Below are positions 26,675 through 34,880 of a DNA stretch of 64,000 nt, piece after piece. The stretch comes from CAWKDG01 sp963848355 (lineage in GTDB: Bacteria; Actinomycetota; Acidimicrobiia; Acidimicrobiales; UBA8190). The DNA lies in contig CAWKDG010000012.1 in the NCBI GenBank assembly GCA_963848355.1, forward strand, positions 2,108,001 through 2,172,000, read 5' to 3'. Below the pieces are notes generated by a model. The model worked only from the letters and a program-made list of their open reading frames with translations. It was not told the DNA's origin and ran no database searches. Numbering within the stretch: position 1 is the stretch's first letter; every line of letters begins with the position of its first letter. The position numbers were made by a program, and so were the translations under genes.

Positions 26675-27469
26675 GTGGGGCGCGTGGACGGCAAGGTGGC
26701 CATCGTGACCGGTGGTGCCGGAGGCATCGGCGAGGCGACGGCCCGGGCCCTGGCCCGCGAAGGCGCCTCCGTCGTCGTCGTCGACATCGACGGTGCCCGG
26801 GCGACAGCGGTGGCCGAGGCGATCGAAGCATCGGGCGGCGCTGCTCTCGCGGTGCGGGCCGATCTCTCCGAGGAGGCCGATGTCGTCACGGCAATCACGG
26901 CGGCCGTCGATCGGTTCGGGCGCCTCGACGTCCTCCACAACAACGCCGCCCTGACCGACTCCGACTTCCTGGCCCGCGACACCAAGGTGACCGAGCTGTC
27001 GCTGGAGGTCTGGGAGAAGACGTTGGCGGTGAACCTGCGCAGCCAGATGCTCACCTGCAAGCACGCCGTTCCCGAGATGGTGCGCGCCGGTGGGGGCTCG
27101 ATCGTCAACATGTCCTCGGGGGCGTCGCTCAAAGGTGACCGGACGCGGACCTCGTACGGTGTCTCCAAGGCGGGGGTCAACGCGCTGACGATGTACGTGG
27201 CCACCAGCCACGGCAAACAGGGAGTCCGCGTCAACACGATCGTGCCCGGTCTCATCATCACCGACGCCGTCCGGGCCCATCTCACCGAGGGCATGCTGGC
27301 CGTGCTCGGCCGATCGACCCTCACGCCGTACCTGGGACAGCCGGACGACATCGCCGACCTCGTCGTCTTCCTGGCCTCCGACGAATCGCGTTACATCACC
27401 GGCCAGATGATCGCCATCGACGGCGGCATGTCGGCCCATGTCGGCCACTTCGGTCAGGACGAGAGCTGA
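26675..27469 (+). CDS. Short-chain dehydrogenase/reductase
   Basis: A 264-residue classical SDR starting at the GTG at 26675 (GRVDGKVAIVTGGAGGIGEA). The nucleotide-binding motif is TGGAGGIG, the structural motif is NNAAL, and the catalytic Ser-Tyr-Lys are in NMSSGASLK and YGVSKAG. VVDIDGA at the second strand favours NAD(H). The product likely oxidises or reduces an alcohol/ketone of an acyl-CoA or steroid. It lies behind a thiolase gene, so a 3-hydroxyacyl-CoA role is plausible but unproven. Confidence 0.9.
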   Translation: MGRVDGKVAIVTGGAGGIGEATARALAREGASVVVVDIDGARATAVAEAIEASGGAALAVRADLSEEADVVTAITAAVDRFGRLDVLHNNAALTDSDFLARDTKVTELSLEVWEKTLAVNLRSQMLTCKHAVPEMVRAGGGSIVNMSSGASLKGDRTRTSYGVSKAGVNALTMYVATSHGKQGVRVNTIVPGLIITDAVRAHLTEGMLAVLGRSTLTPYLGQPDDIADLVVFLASDESRYITGQMIAIDGGMSAHVGHFGQDES

Positions 27470-27526
27470 GCCCCCGCCGACGGGCCGTCGGCGCCGGCGC
27501 CGGCGTCGGCGCCAGGGTCGGTCGGT

Positions 27527-28333
27527 TCAGGTCGGGCCGAGGACGTAGGCGTCCGACACGGGGTGGTGGTACCAGCCGCTCGAGGCCTGGGTCCCGCCGT
27601 CGACATGGATGGTCTGCCCCGTCACGTAGCTGGACAGGGTACCGGCGAGGAAGACGGCGGCCCCCGCCATCTCGTCGACGTGGCCGGGGCGGCCCATGGG
27701 GACGGTGTGGCCGAAGCGCTCCTCGGCGCCCGGCGGCGCGATCGAGGCCATGCCTTCGGTCAAGGTGATGTCGGGAGCCAGGGCGTTCACCCGGATGCCG
27801 TGGACGGCCAGCTCGAGCGCCGCCGTCTTGGTGAAGTTGATGACCCCCGCCTTCGCCGCCGCATAGGCCGCGTATCCCGGCGCCGCCCGGACCCCTTCGA
27901 TCGAGGTCACGTTGATGATGCTGCCGCCCGTCCCGTTCGCCACCATCGTCCGGGCCACGCGCTGCGTGCAGAGGATGACGTGCTTGAGGTTGGCCCGGTA
28001 GAGCGCGTCCCACCCGTTCTCCGACGTCTCGAGGAGGGGTGAGATGAAGACACCGCCGGCGTTGTTCACCAGGATGCTCACCGGTCCGAGCTCCGCCGTG
28101 GTGCGGGCCAGGGCCTCGTCGACCTCGGCCGACTGGCGGACGTCGGTGGTGAGTCCGAGCCCACCGACCTCTTTCCCGGCGGCGGCGGCCGTCTCGGCGT
28201 CGCGCTCCCAGATGGCCACCGAGGCGCCGAAAGCGGCGAGGCCCCGGGCGATACCCCGGCCGATACCCGCTCCTCCGCCGGTCACCACGGCCACCCGGCC
28301 GGTGAGCAGCACCGATGTTGGGTCCATGGACAT
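27527..28333 (-). CDS. Short-chain dehydrogenase/reductase
   Basis: A 268-residue classical SDR (MSMDPTSVLLTGRVAVVTGG). The motifs are TGGGAGIGRG for cofactor binding, NNAGGVF, and the catalytic NVTSIEG and YAAYAAAKAG. The C-terminal SSYVTGQTIHVDGGTQ is typical of the 3-oxoacyl reductase-like class. It converges with the neighbouring SDR, with 57 bp between stop codons. Its 5' side is next to the IS110 element. Confidence 0.9.
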   Translation of the reverse strand: MSMDPTSVLLTGRVAVVTGGGAGIGRGIARGLAAFGASVAIWERDAETAAAAGKEVGGLGLTTDVRQSAEVDEALARTTAELGPVSILVNNAGGVFISPLLETSENGWDALYRANLKHVILCTQRVARTMVANGTGGSIINVTSIEGVRAAPGYAAYAAAKAGVINFTKTAALELAVHGIRVNALAPDITLTEGMASIAPPGAEERFGHTVPMGRPGHVDEMAGAAVFLAGTLSSYVTGQTIHVDGGTQASSGWYHHPVSDAYVLGPT

Positions 28334-28439
28334 AACGGCGTCAGCCTAATGGGGGTCGATCGCATCGTCCTAAGACATGGGTGATGCTGGTGGCCGAGCC
28401 GCCAACAGGTGAGCACTGACGCAGCCAGGGCTTCGAGCC

Positions 28440-29830
28440 TTATGTCTAGATCGTGCCCCTGTTGGTCGGTGAGGTTCCCGTGATGGCTGGTGGGATGTCG
28501 TGTCTCGAGCACTGATCCATTAGGTGGCTGCTGGGGCCTCGGGCTCGTTGTGTGTTTCGGTCGAGCGAGAAGGGAGCCCAAAGTGATTTTTGTAGGGGTG
28601 GACTGGGCTGAGGCCCACCACGACATATATGTGCAGACCGAGGAGGGTAAGCGGCTCGGTGGCGGCCGACTTCCCGAGGGAGTCGAGGGCATCGCCCGGT
28701 TCCATGACCTGGTGGGCAACCATGTCGAAGAACCCGCCGATGTCGTCGTCGGGATCGAGACCGACCGGGGCTTGTTCGTCGCAGCACTGGTCGCCGCCGG
28801 CTACCAGGTCTTTGCGGTCAACCCGCTGTCGACTTCTCGCTATCGAGACCGGCACGCAACGTCAGGGGCTAAATCTGACCCCGGCGATGCCAAGGTACTG
28901 GCTGACATGGTCCGCACCGACCGCCACAACCATCGACCGGTGGCCGCCGACACGGAGACGGTGCAGGCGGTCAAGGTCCTGGCCCGAGCCCATCAGTCGA
29001 TGGTCTGGTCGAGGAAGCGTCAGACGAACCTGTTGCGTTCGACCCTCCGCGAGTTCTACCCCGCCGCCCTGGTCGCTTTCGACGATCCGAGCAGCGCAGA
29101 CGCCCTCGAGGTGCTCCGGTTAGCACCCACTCCGGAGTTGGGATGGACGCTCTCGCGCTCGAAGATCGCCGGTGCCTTGCGCCGCGGCGGACGACAGCGC
29201 CGTGTCGACGAACGGGCGGCCGAGATTCAGAGCGCCCTGCGTTCTGAGCAGCTCGCCGCTTCCACGGCGGTGTCCACGGCCATGGGGGCGTCGGTGGCGG
29301 CCATTGTGGCCGTGATCGCAACCATGGTTACTCAAATCGGCACTCTGGCCAAGGAGCTCGAAGCGGGTTTTGAGAAGCACCCGGACGCCGAGGTGATCCG
29401 TTCCCTGCCAGGACTGGGGATCATCCTCGGTGCCCGGGTGCTGGGTGAGTTCGGCGACGAGCCGAACCGCTACTGCACAGCCAAGTCTCGCAAGAACTAC
29501 GCCGGGACGTCGCCCATCACCCGAGCCTCAGGAACGAAACGGATCGTGCTCGCCCGTCACGCACGGAACCACCGCCTGGCCGACGCCATCTACGTGTGGG
29601 CCTTCGCCTCGCTCATCCCGTCACCAGGTGCCCGATTGTTCTACGACACCCGCCGGAAAGCGGGCGACACCCACAATCAGGCTCTTCGAGCGCTGGGAAA
29701 CCGTCTCGTGGGCATCCTCCACGGCTGTCTCGAACACCACTCCGAATACGACCAGGGGGTCGCCTGGGGCCACCGAACCCCGATGGCCGATGTCGCTTGA
29801 CTTTTACGGCCGTGGGATATCTAGATAAGT
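28440..29830 (+). mobile_element. IS110-family insertion sequence (approximate ends)
   Basis: The element carries one complete transposase gene. IS110 elements lack long terminal inverted repeats, so the ends cannot be fixed from sequence alone. The limits given are set between the SDR start and the first bases after the transposase stop, where TCTAGA-containing sequence appears on both sides (near 28445 and 29819). It separates two metabolic genes without obviously breaking either. Confidence 0.45.
28583..29800 (+). CDS. IS110-family transposase (DEDD)
   Basis: A 405-residue transposase starting at the GTG at 28583, after GAAGGGAG. The RuvC-like DEDD residues are visible in FVGVDWAEAHHDIYV (D), VGIETDRGLFV (E) and GAKSDPGDAKVLADMV (two D). 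The C-terminal Transposase_20 domain shows IRSLPGLGIILGARVLGEFG and YAGTSPITRASGTKRI with the conserved catalytic serine region. The open reading frame is intact, so the element may be active. Codon use and G+C are lower than in the flanking metabolic genes, consistent with transfer. Confidence 0.93.
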   Translation: MIFVGVDWAEAHHDIYVQTEEGKRLGGGRLPEGVEGIARFHDLVGNHVEEPADVVVGIETDRGLFVAALVAAGYQVFAVNPLSTSRYRDRHATSGAKSDPGDAKVLADMVRTDRHNHRPVAADTETVQAVKVLARAHQSMVWSRKRQTNLLRSTLREFYPAALVAFDDPSSADALEVLRLAPTPELGWTLSRSKIAGALRRGGRQRRVDERAAEIQSALRSEQLAASTAVSTAMGASVAAIVAVIATMVTQIGTLAKELEAGFEKHPDAEVIRSLPGLGIILGARVLGEFGDEPNRYCTAKSRKNYAGTSPITRASGTKRIVLARHARNHRLADAIYVWAFASLIPSPGARLFYDTRRKAGDTHNQALRALGNRLVGILHGCLEHHSEYDQGVAWGHRTPMADVA

Positions 29831-29888
29831 TCGAGAGACGGAGACATTCGAGAGACAGAGACATTCGAGACAGAGACATTCGAGAGAA
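29830..29888. repeat. 17-bp tandem repeat after the IS110 element
   Basis: TTCGAGAGACGGAGACA (29830) is followed by TTCGAGAGACAGAGACA (29847), a 15-bp version TTCGAGACAGAGACA (29864) and a partial fourth copy. The array lies between the transposase stop and the AhpD-like gene and is purine-rich on the plus strand. Confidence 0.85.
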
Positions 29889-29927
29889 CACGACCGAAGA
29901 ACCCACGCCGGCCGAGAGTAGGTACGC

Positions 29928-30515
29928 ATGCCCAGGATTGAACCCATCCCGTTGGACGAGCTGGCCGAGGAACCACGACGGATCATCGAGGAAGGAGTGG
30001 CCAACGGCACCTACGCCACCCCCGTTCCCCTCCAGATCTTCGCCTATAAGACGGCACAGATCCTGATGACCAACGCGGCGCGCGGTGCCTGGGGACAGAA
30101 GAGCCTTCTCGGGGGACGGATCCTCGAGCTCATCCGGATCCGGAGCGCGCAGCTGGGCGAGTGCCAGCCGTGCATGCAGTCGCGCAAGCACGACTCGATC
30201 ACCGACGAGGACGTCGCCTGCCTGATCGCCCCCGGTCAGGGACAGCTCACGGAGCAGGAGCGCCTGGCCGTGCACTTCCTCGATCTCCTCTCGGCCGACC
30301 ATCACGCCATCGACGACGAGGTCTACCGGGAGCTCGGCCAGGTGTTCACCGCCGCCCAGATCATCGAGCTCGGCTTCACCTGCGCCAACGCCATGGGCCT
30401 CCACCGCTTCATCCACACCCTCGACGTGTTCGGAAGCAGTGCTCCGGTGATCGCCTACGACCCCGGGCAGGTCGACACCGCCTACTCCGATGTCCCGGAG
30501 CAGGCGCCGGCGTGA
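29928..30515 (+). CDS. Carboxymuconolactone decarboxylase / AhpD-like protein
   Basis: A 195-residue all-helical protein. The AhpD-type redox motif is AQLGECQPCMQSRKHD (CxxC followed by His). Later helices LTEQERLAVHFLDLLSADHH and IIELGFTCANAMGLHRFIHT are typical of the family. Members act as peroxidase-coupled thiol reductases or ring-opening lactone decarboxylases; with a CxxC present a thiol role is more likely. The downstream epimerase gene overlaps by 4 bp, so the pair is an operon. Confidence 0.86.
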   Translation: MPRIEPIPLDELAEEPRRIIEEGVANGTYATPVPLQIFAYKTAQILMTNAARGAWGQKSLLGGRILELIRIRSAQLGECQPCMQSRKHDSITDEDVACLIAPGQGQLTEQERLAVHFLDLLSADHHAIDDEVYRELGQVFTAAQIIELGFTCANAMGLHRFIHTLDVFGSSAPVIAYDPGQVDTAYSDVPEQAPA

Positions 30516-31504
30516 GTGAGACCGTCTTCGTCACCGGCGCCACCGGCCTGGCCGGCGCCAACATCTGCAAACTGCTGATCGAGCGGGGCGACGCCGTCCG
30601 GGCCCTGGCGCGCGCCGGGGCCGACACCGATCCGCTCGTGGCCATGGGGGTCGAGGTCGTCACCGGCGACGTCACCGATGCCGCCGAGGTGCGGGCCGCC
30701 GCCACCGGCGCCCAGGCGGCGATCCACTGCGCCGCCCTCCTGGGCGGGGCCAGTCAGAACCTCCCCGACTTCCAGGCCGTGAACGTGGAAGGGACGAGAC
30801 ACGTCCTCGATGTGGCCGAGGCGCTCGGGATGCGCCGGGTCGTCGCCGTGAGCACCGGCACGTTCTTCGATGCCGCCGGAGGCCTCGATCGTGAGGACGC
30901 GCCGGTCATGAAGGAGCCGAGCTCGGATCCGTACACGATCACGAAGATGGCGGCCTTCCAGGACGCCATGGCCCGTGCCGCCGCCGGTCAGGACGTCGTC
31001 ACCACCCACCCGGGGGCCATCTTCGGACCGTCGCCGGTGGCCAGCAACGCGCTGGGCCGGACCAGCTTCAACCGGGTCTTCCTGTCGGCCCTGCGCGGGC
31101 GCATCGAGCGCTATCTGCGCTTTCCGGTGAGCTGGGTCTTCGCCGAGGACATCGCCCGCGGCTGCATCCTGGCCCTCGATCGCGGCGTGTCGGGTGAGCG
31201 TTACATGCTCGACGGCCGTCCCGAGGACGTGGTGAGCACGGCCGAGGCGTGCAACCGGATCTGCCGGCAGGCCGGCCTCGACCACCGCGTAGAGGACGTC
31301 GAACCGTCGGACGAACCCGAGCTGGCCCGTGTCTTCGGCCCCACCCTGGTGGCCATCGCCCACAAGCTGGCGTCGGCCCGCCCGCCACGGCCCGACCTGA
31401 CCGAATCGAAGACGTACAAGAGACTGGGGTACGACCCCATCAGCCTCGACAAGGGCCTCGAGATCACCACAGGGTGGCTGCGCCTGATCGGCAAGATCGA
31501 TTAG
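30512..31504 (+). CDS. NAD-dependent epimerase/dehydratase family (extended SDR)
   Basis: A 330-residue extended SDR starting at the GTG at 30512 (SETVFVTGATGLAGANI). The cofactor motif is TGATGLAG, and the active-site Tyr and Lys are in PYTITKMAAF. The sequence THPGAIFGPSPVASNALG resembles the dihydroflavonol reductase / 3-beta-hydroxysteroid dehydrogenase-type branch. It could reduce or oxidise a hydroxyl group on a sterol, sugar or polyketide; no further choice is possible. Confidence 0.86.
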   Translation: MSETVFVTGATGLAGANICKLLIERGDAVRALARAGADTDPLVAMGVEVVTGDVTDAAEVRAAATGAQAAIHCAALLGGASQNLPDFQAVNVEGTRHVLDVAEALGMRRVVAVSTGTFFDAAGGLDREDAPVMKEPSSDPYTITKMAAFQDAMARAAAGQDVVTTHPGAIFGPSPVASNALGRTSFNRVFLSALRGRIERYLRFPVSWVFAEDIARGCILALDRGVSGERYMLDGRPEDVVSTAEACNRICRQAGLDHRVEDVEPSDEPELARVFGPTLVAIAHKLASARPPRPDLTESKTYKRLGYDPISLDKGLEITTGWLRLIGKID

Positions 31505-31508
31505 TCGA

Positions 31509-32319
31509 TCAGCGGGGGGCGCGGGCGACGGCCAGGAGGTGGGCGCTCAGCCCGAGAAGGGTGGGCTCGCGCTCGACCGCTCGTGCGGCGTCGAGGATGA
31601 CCTCTCGGCCTTCACCGCTCTCCCACGCATCGGCGAGGTGTTCCAGCCAGCCGGCCAGTCCCTCGACTCCGACGAGATCGATTACCGAGAGACCGGCCTC
31701 CTCCAAATTCCCCCCGGAGCTCGTCGGGGTGGTGGAAGTAGGCCGTGGTGAACCAGTGCGGTCGCTCGTCGGGATTCCTGTGCTGACCATCGGCCAGATC
31801 CTGATCGACGATCCGTCGGAATGCAGGATCGAACAGGAAGCGGCGGGCGAGGCCGTCGAACAAGGAGGCGAACCGGCTGATGGCGGCCACGGCGACGAGG
31901 CCGCCGGGGCCGACGACACGGACGGCTTCCTGCAAGGCCTGGCGGCGCTCGGTGTGGCCGGTCAGGTGATAGAGGGGGCCGAAGAGCAGAACGACGTCGA
32001 ACGAGTCGTCGGCGAGCTCGAGGTGCCGGGCATCGCCGACGTCTGCCGTGACCCCCCGGGATCCGAGTTCACCTCGCACCATCTCCACGTGACGTGGTGA
32101 CAGATCGACGACATGGACGTGGTAGCCGTCCTCGGCCAGCCACGACGCATGGACCCCGGTCGCCCCTCCGACGTCGAGGATGCGGGCCGGGGGCGGCGGC
32201 AGGTGTCGGCGCAGGATCTCCTGGGTCCGTACCAATTCCAGTCGGCCCAGACCGACGGTGATGCGGTCGTCCTCCCGGATGGTGTCGTAGTGCCGAAGGA
32301 TGGCCTCGCCATCGTCCAC
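31509..32319 (-). CDS. SAM-dependent methyltransferase, one frame break
   Basis: The gene starts at 32319 (MDDGEAILRHYDTIREDD) and must shift frame at about 31710, in a run of six G (on the minus strand), to end at 31509; deleting one G gives about 269 residues. The SAM-binding motif I is ARILDVGGATGVHASWLAE, with motif II VHVVDLSPRHVEMV and DSFDVVLLFGPLYHL. This is the class I methyltransferase fold (Methyltransf_11/25). The substrate is unknown. The homopolymer context makes an assembly or sequencing error the simplest explanation. Confidence 0.83.
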
Positions 32320-32370
32320 CGAGAAACGATACGACCGCGGCCCGGTCCTGTGGCGCGATAGAGAAGGAGC

Positions 32371-32889
32371 ATGTTCCGCTGGTTGTCAGGCACCCGACCG
32401 GGGAACCCTCGCTCGTGGTCCACCTTCGGCGTGGCCGCCGTCACCGCCCTGGTGACGATCGGCGTGTTGCTCGTCGTCGTCTCGCACCACGATGCCCAGC
32501 TCCCGACGGCCCGGGACTGTCCGACGCCGTCACTGGTCGACATGGCTCTGGGAACGCACGTCTCCGCCCCCACGGCCGTGAGCGAGAGCGATCTGCTCGG
32601 CTGCTTCTACCCGCAGGGTTCCGACCACCAGGCGGTGTCGGTGAGCTTCGCCGTCCTCACGCCGTCCGACCGGCCGTGCCGCACCCGCCGCACCGTGGTG
32701 GTGTCCGGTCACGAGGGATGCGACGTCAACGGTACCCCGGGGACGAGCCGGACCGGGGCCTCGCTCGTGGTCGACACCGGCGAGCTTCAGGACCAGTTCA
32801 GCTCCGACCTTCGACAGGTCTCGCCGGCGCGTCTGGAAGGTCTGGCGGCGGCGGTCCTCGCTGCACCTCCGCCCCCCGTGCACGGCTGA
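32371..32889 (+). CDS. Hypothetical single-pass membrane or secreted protein
   Basis: A 172-residue protein. Residues about 20-42 (VAAVTALVTIGVLLVVVS) form one hydrophobic segment followed by an extracytoplasmic domain with three or more Cys (ARDCPTP, LLGCFYP, DRPCRT, HEGCDVN). No lipobox was seen. The Cys pairs suggest disulfide-stabilised folding outside the membrane. No family is recognised. An AAGGAG sits almost directly against the ATG, which is unusually tight. Confidence 0.62.
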   Translation: MFRWLSGTRPGNPRSWSTFGVAAVTALVTIGVLLVVVSHHDAQLPTARDCPTPSLVDMALGTHVSAPTAVSESDLLGCFYPQGSDHQAVSVSFAVLTPSDRPCRTRRTVVVSGHEGCDVNGTPGTSRTGASLVVDTGELQDQFSSDLRQVSPARLEGLAAAVLAAPPPPVHG

Positions 32890-32910
32890 CCCCCACCACA
32901 TAAGGATGCA

Positions 32911-33795
32911 GTGGTGAGGTCGTTGCCCATGCCCCGGAGGCTCGTCGAAGCACTCGAACGGACAGACGACGCGGACCGACGAGCCTGGATGATGTCCCTG
33001 TCTGCGACCGTCCACTACCTCGAGACACATTGGTCCCTCACGCTCGGCGAGCCGTACCAACCCGGCGGTCAGACAGCCTGGGTGGCACCGGCACGCACTG
33101 AGGCCGGGAAAGATCTGGTTCTCAAGGTCGGCTGGAGGCATCCGGAGGGGGAGCACGAAGGTGAGGGACTGCGTGCCTGGGCGGGGCAGGGCGCCGTCGT
33201 GGTGCACGCCACCCAAGAGTTCGAGGACACCATCGCCCTCCTCATCGAACGCTGTGTTCCGGGGACGACGCTGTCGTCGCGACCCGAGACCGAGCAGGAT
33301 GCCGTCATCGCATCGCTACTCCCACGCATCTGGCGCCAGCCAAGGCCTGACCACCCGTTTCGCATGCTGGAGGAGATGTGTGAGACGTGGGCGGAAGAAT
33401 GCGAGCGCAAGATGGCGACGAGACCGGTCGACCTCGACCCCGGTCTCGCCCGCGAAGGCATCGGCTTGTTTCGGACTCTGCCCGCCTCGGCCGAGCGGCG
33501 CCTCTTGCTGTGCACGGACCTCCACGCTGAGAACGTGCTCGCAGCCGAACGGGAACCATGGCTCATGATCGATCCGAAACCGTACGTCGGCGATCCCACC
33601 TACGACCCGCTCCAGCACCTCTTGAATTGTGGTGACCGATTGCGGGCGAACCCGAGCGGTCTCGCCCGACGGATGGCCGATCGGCTCGGACTCGACGGGG
33701 ACCGACTCGTCCTCTGGCTCTTCGCTCGATGCGTGCAGGAATCCCCCGGTTGCCCGCAGTTGGCCTACATCGCCCGTCAGATCGCACCTACCTAG
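32911..33795 (+). CDS. Aminoglycoside phosphotransferase-like kinase
   Basis: A 294-residue kinase-fold protein. The catalytic loop is LLLCTDLHAENVLAAERE and the metal-binding Asp is in WLMIDPKPYVGDPTYDPLQH, as in streptomycin/hydroxyurea resistance kinases (APH(6)-type, PF04655). The N-terminal lysine is likely in DLVLKVGWRHPEGEHEG. In this family the antibiotic is inactivated by phosphorylation, but many genomic homologues act on other substrates. Starts are possible at two adjacent GTGs, at 32911 and 32914. No resistance phenotype can be claimed from sequence. Confidence 0.83.
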   Translation: MVRSLPMPRRLVEALERTDDADRRAWMMSLSATVHYLETHWSLTLGEPYQPGGQTAWVAPARTEAGKDLVLKVGWRHPEGEHEGEGLRAWAGQGAVVVHATQEFEDTIALLIERCVPGTTLSSRPETEQDAVIASLLPRIWRQPRPDHPFRMLEEMCETWAEECERKMATRPVDLDPGLAREGIGLFRTLPASAERRLLLCTDLHAENVLAAEREPWLMIDPKPYVGDPTYDPLQHLLNCGDRLRANPSGLARRMADRLGLDGDRLVLWLFARCVQESPGCPQLAYIARQIAPT

Positions 33796-33851
33796 ACATT
33801 GGGCCGAACGCTTCTCGCCGGCGACGAGTGCCGCCGTCGGACGATGCCGTC

Positions 33852-34196
33852 CTATGAGTACACGGCGCTCCACGTTCCGCTGTTCCCGTCGGTGTTCGAC
33901 ATCGTGCCCCAGAGCCCAGTCTTGGTCTTCTGGCCATGGTACGTCGCACTGATCACGAACTTAGTGAACCGCTTGTGATGATCCGTCCACGTCCCGATGG
34001 CACCGTTGCCGAAGGTAACGCTTCCACTGGCAGCGACATCCATGCTGGTCGTGTCGTTGATGACCGGATTGGTCCAGTGGATAGTGAAGGAGTAATCGCC
34101 GACAACGGGTTCGCCATCTTGGCGCGCTACTGAGGTTGCTAGCCCGAGTTTTAGCACGACCATGAACGCCACTGCGGCCAGAAACATCGAGCGCAC
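33852..34196 (-). CDS. Small secreted protein of unknown function
   Basis: A 114-residue protein starting at the GTG at 34196, with a strong GAGGGAGGG about eight bases upstream. Residues 1-22 (MFLAAVAFMVVLKLGLATSVA) look like a Sec signal peptide. The mature part is rich in Thr, Ser, Asn and Trp (VVGDYSFTIHWTNPVIND; NSGTWSAV), with likely beta-strands. No family is recognised. Base composition is lower in G+C than the neighbours. Confidence 0.6.
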   Translation of the reverse strand: MRSMFLAAVAFMVVLKLGLATSVARQDGEPVVGDYSFTIHWTNPVINDTTSMDVAASGSVTFGNGAIGTWTDHHKRFTKFVISATYHGQKTKTGLWGTMSNTDGNSGTWSAVYS

Positions 34197-34880
34197 AAGG
34201 GTACCCTCCCTCGCTAGGAGTTCGGCTCTCGGTTTCCTCTGAGGAGCTCTGCCGCAAATCAGGGTAACGCCGTCAGACCGTACGGCGCATCCGGAATCGC
34301 CGTCGCCGCGTGACTGCGCTTCAGGTCAGGGCACAGAGTTCAGGTGGGACGGGCGACGCTCCTCGGGAAAGTGTCGTCGCACCGTCATCGAACGAGATCA
34401 GGGACTGCGTCATCTCATCGTGTCACGCCGCCAACGCCGACCCAGATCAGAACTTGCAATGGGCTTCGATCTCGCTCGGGAGGTGCGCCCGCTTCATGTC
34501 ACCCCGCCGAACGCCATCTACAGGTTCTGATCAAGGTTCGTTGCCGGGTATCGGGGGCCTGACATGCTCAACCTGGGACTGGCGATGAGCCGTATCACCC
34601 TGATCGGGATGAATGTCCAGTGGTGCTGCGGCGCCGTCCAGCGCTGGCTGTCTCCTGAGTGCTCCGTCCGGGATCACACAATTCGCGAATATGAGCGCCT
34701 GACCGCCGTTCGGCGGCAGTCGGTGAGACTACGTCCGACTGGGCTAGGCTGGAATCGCGGTAAGGGGAATCCTTGAAACCGCCCCGAATACGGCGCGCCC
34801 CGCCACCAGCCCCAACGCGCTCGTCGAGACGGATATCTGACTCCGGCTCATTCAAGGAAATGTGACTTTCGTCCCTGAAC
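34197..34880. other. 684-bp stretch without a recognisable gene
   Basis: Only short overlapping open frames on both strands are present, none with codon use like the neighbouring genes or a recognisable domain. G+C is visibly lower than in the flanking DNA. It should hold the promoters of the secreted-protein gene and of the diguanylate cyclase gene. No terminator or RNA structure was identified with confidence. Confidence 0.5.

Noticed and set aside
29830..29888. Possible attachment site or IS110 terminal repeat
   Set aside because: The repeats are direct, purine-rich and found only on the right side of the element; no matching left copy was seen.
34564..34776. 70-codon open frame in the sparse stretch
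   Set aside because: No ribosome-binding site, no domain, and codon use is unlike genome neighbours.
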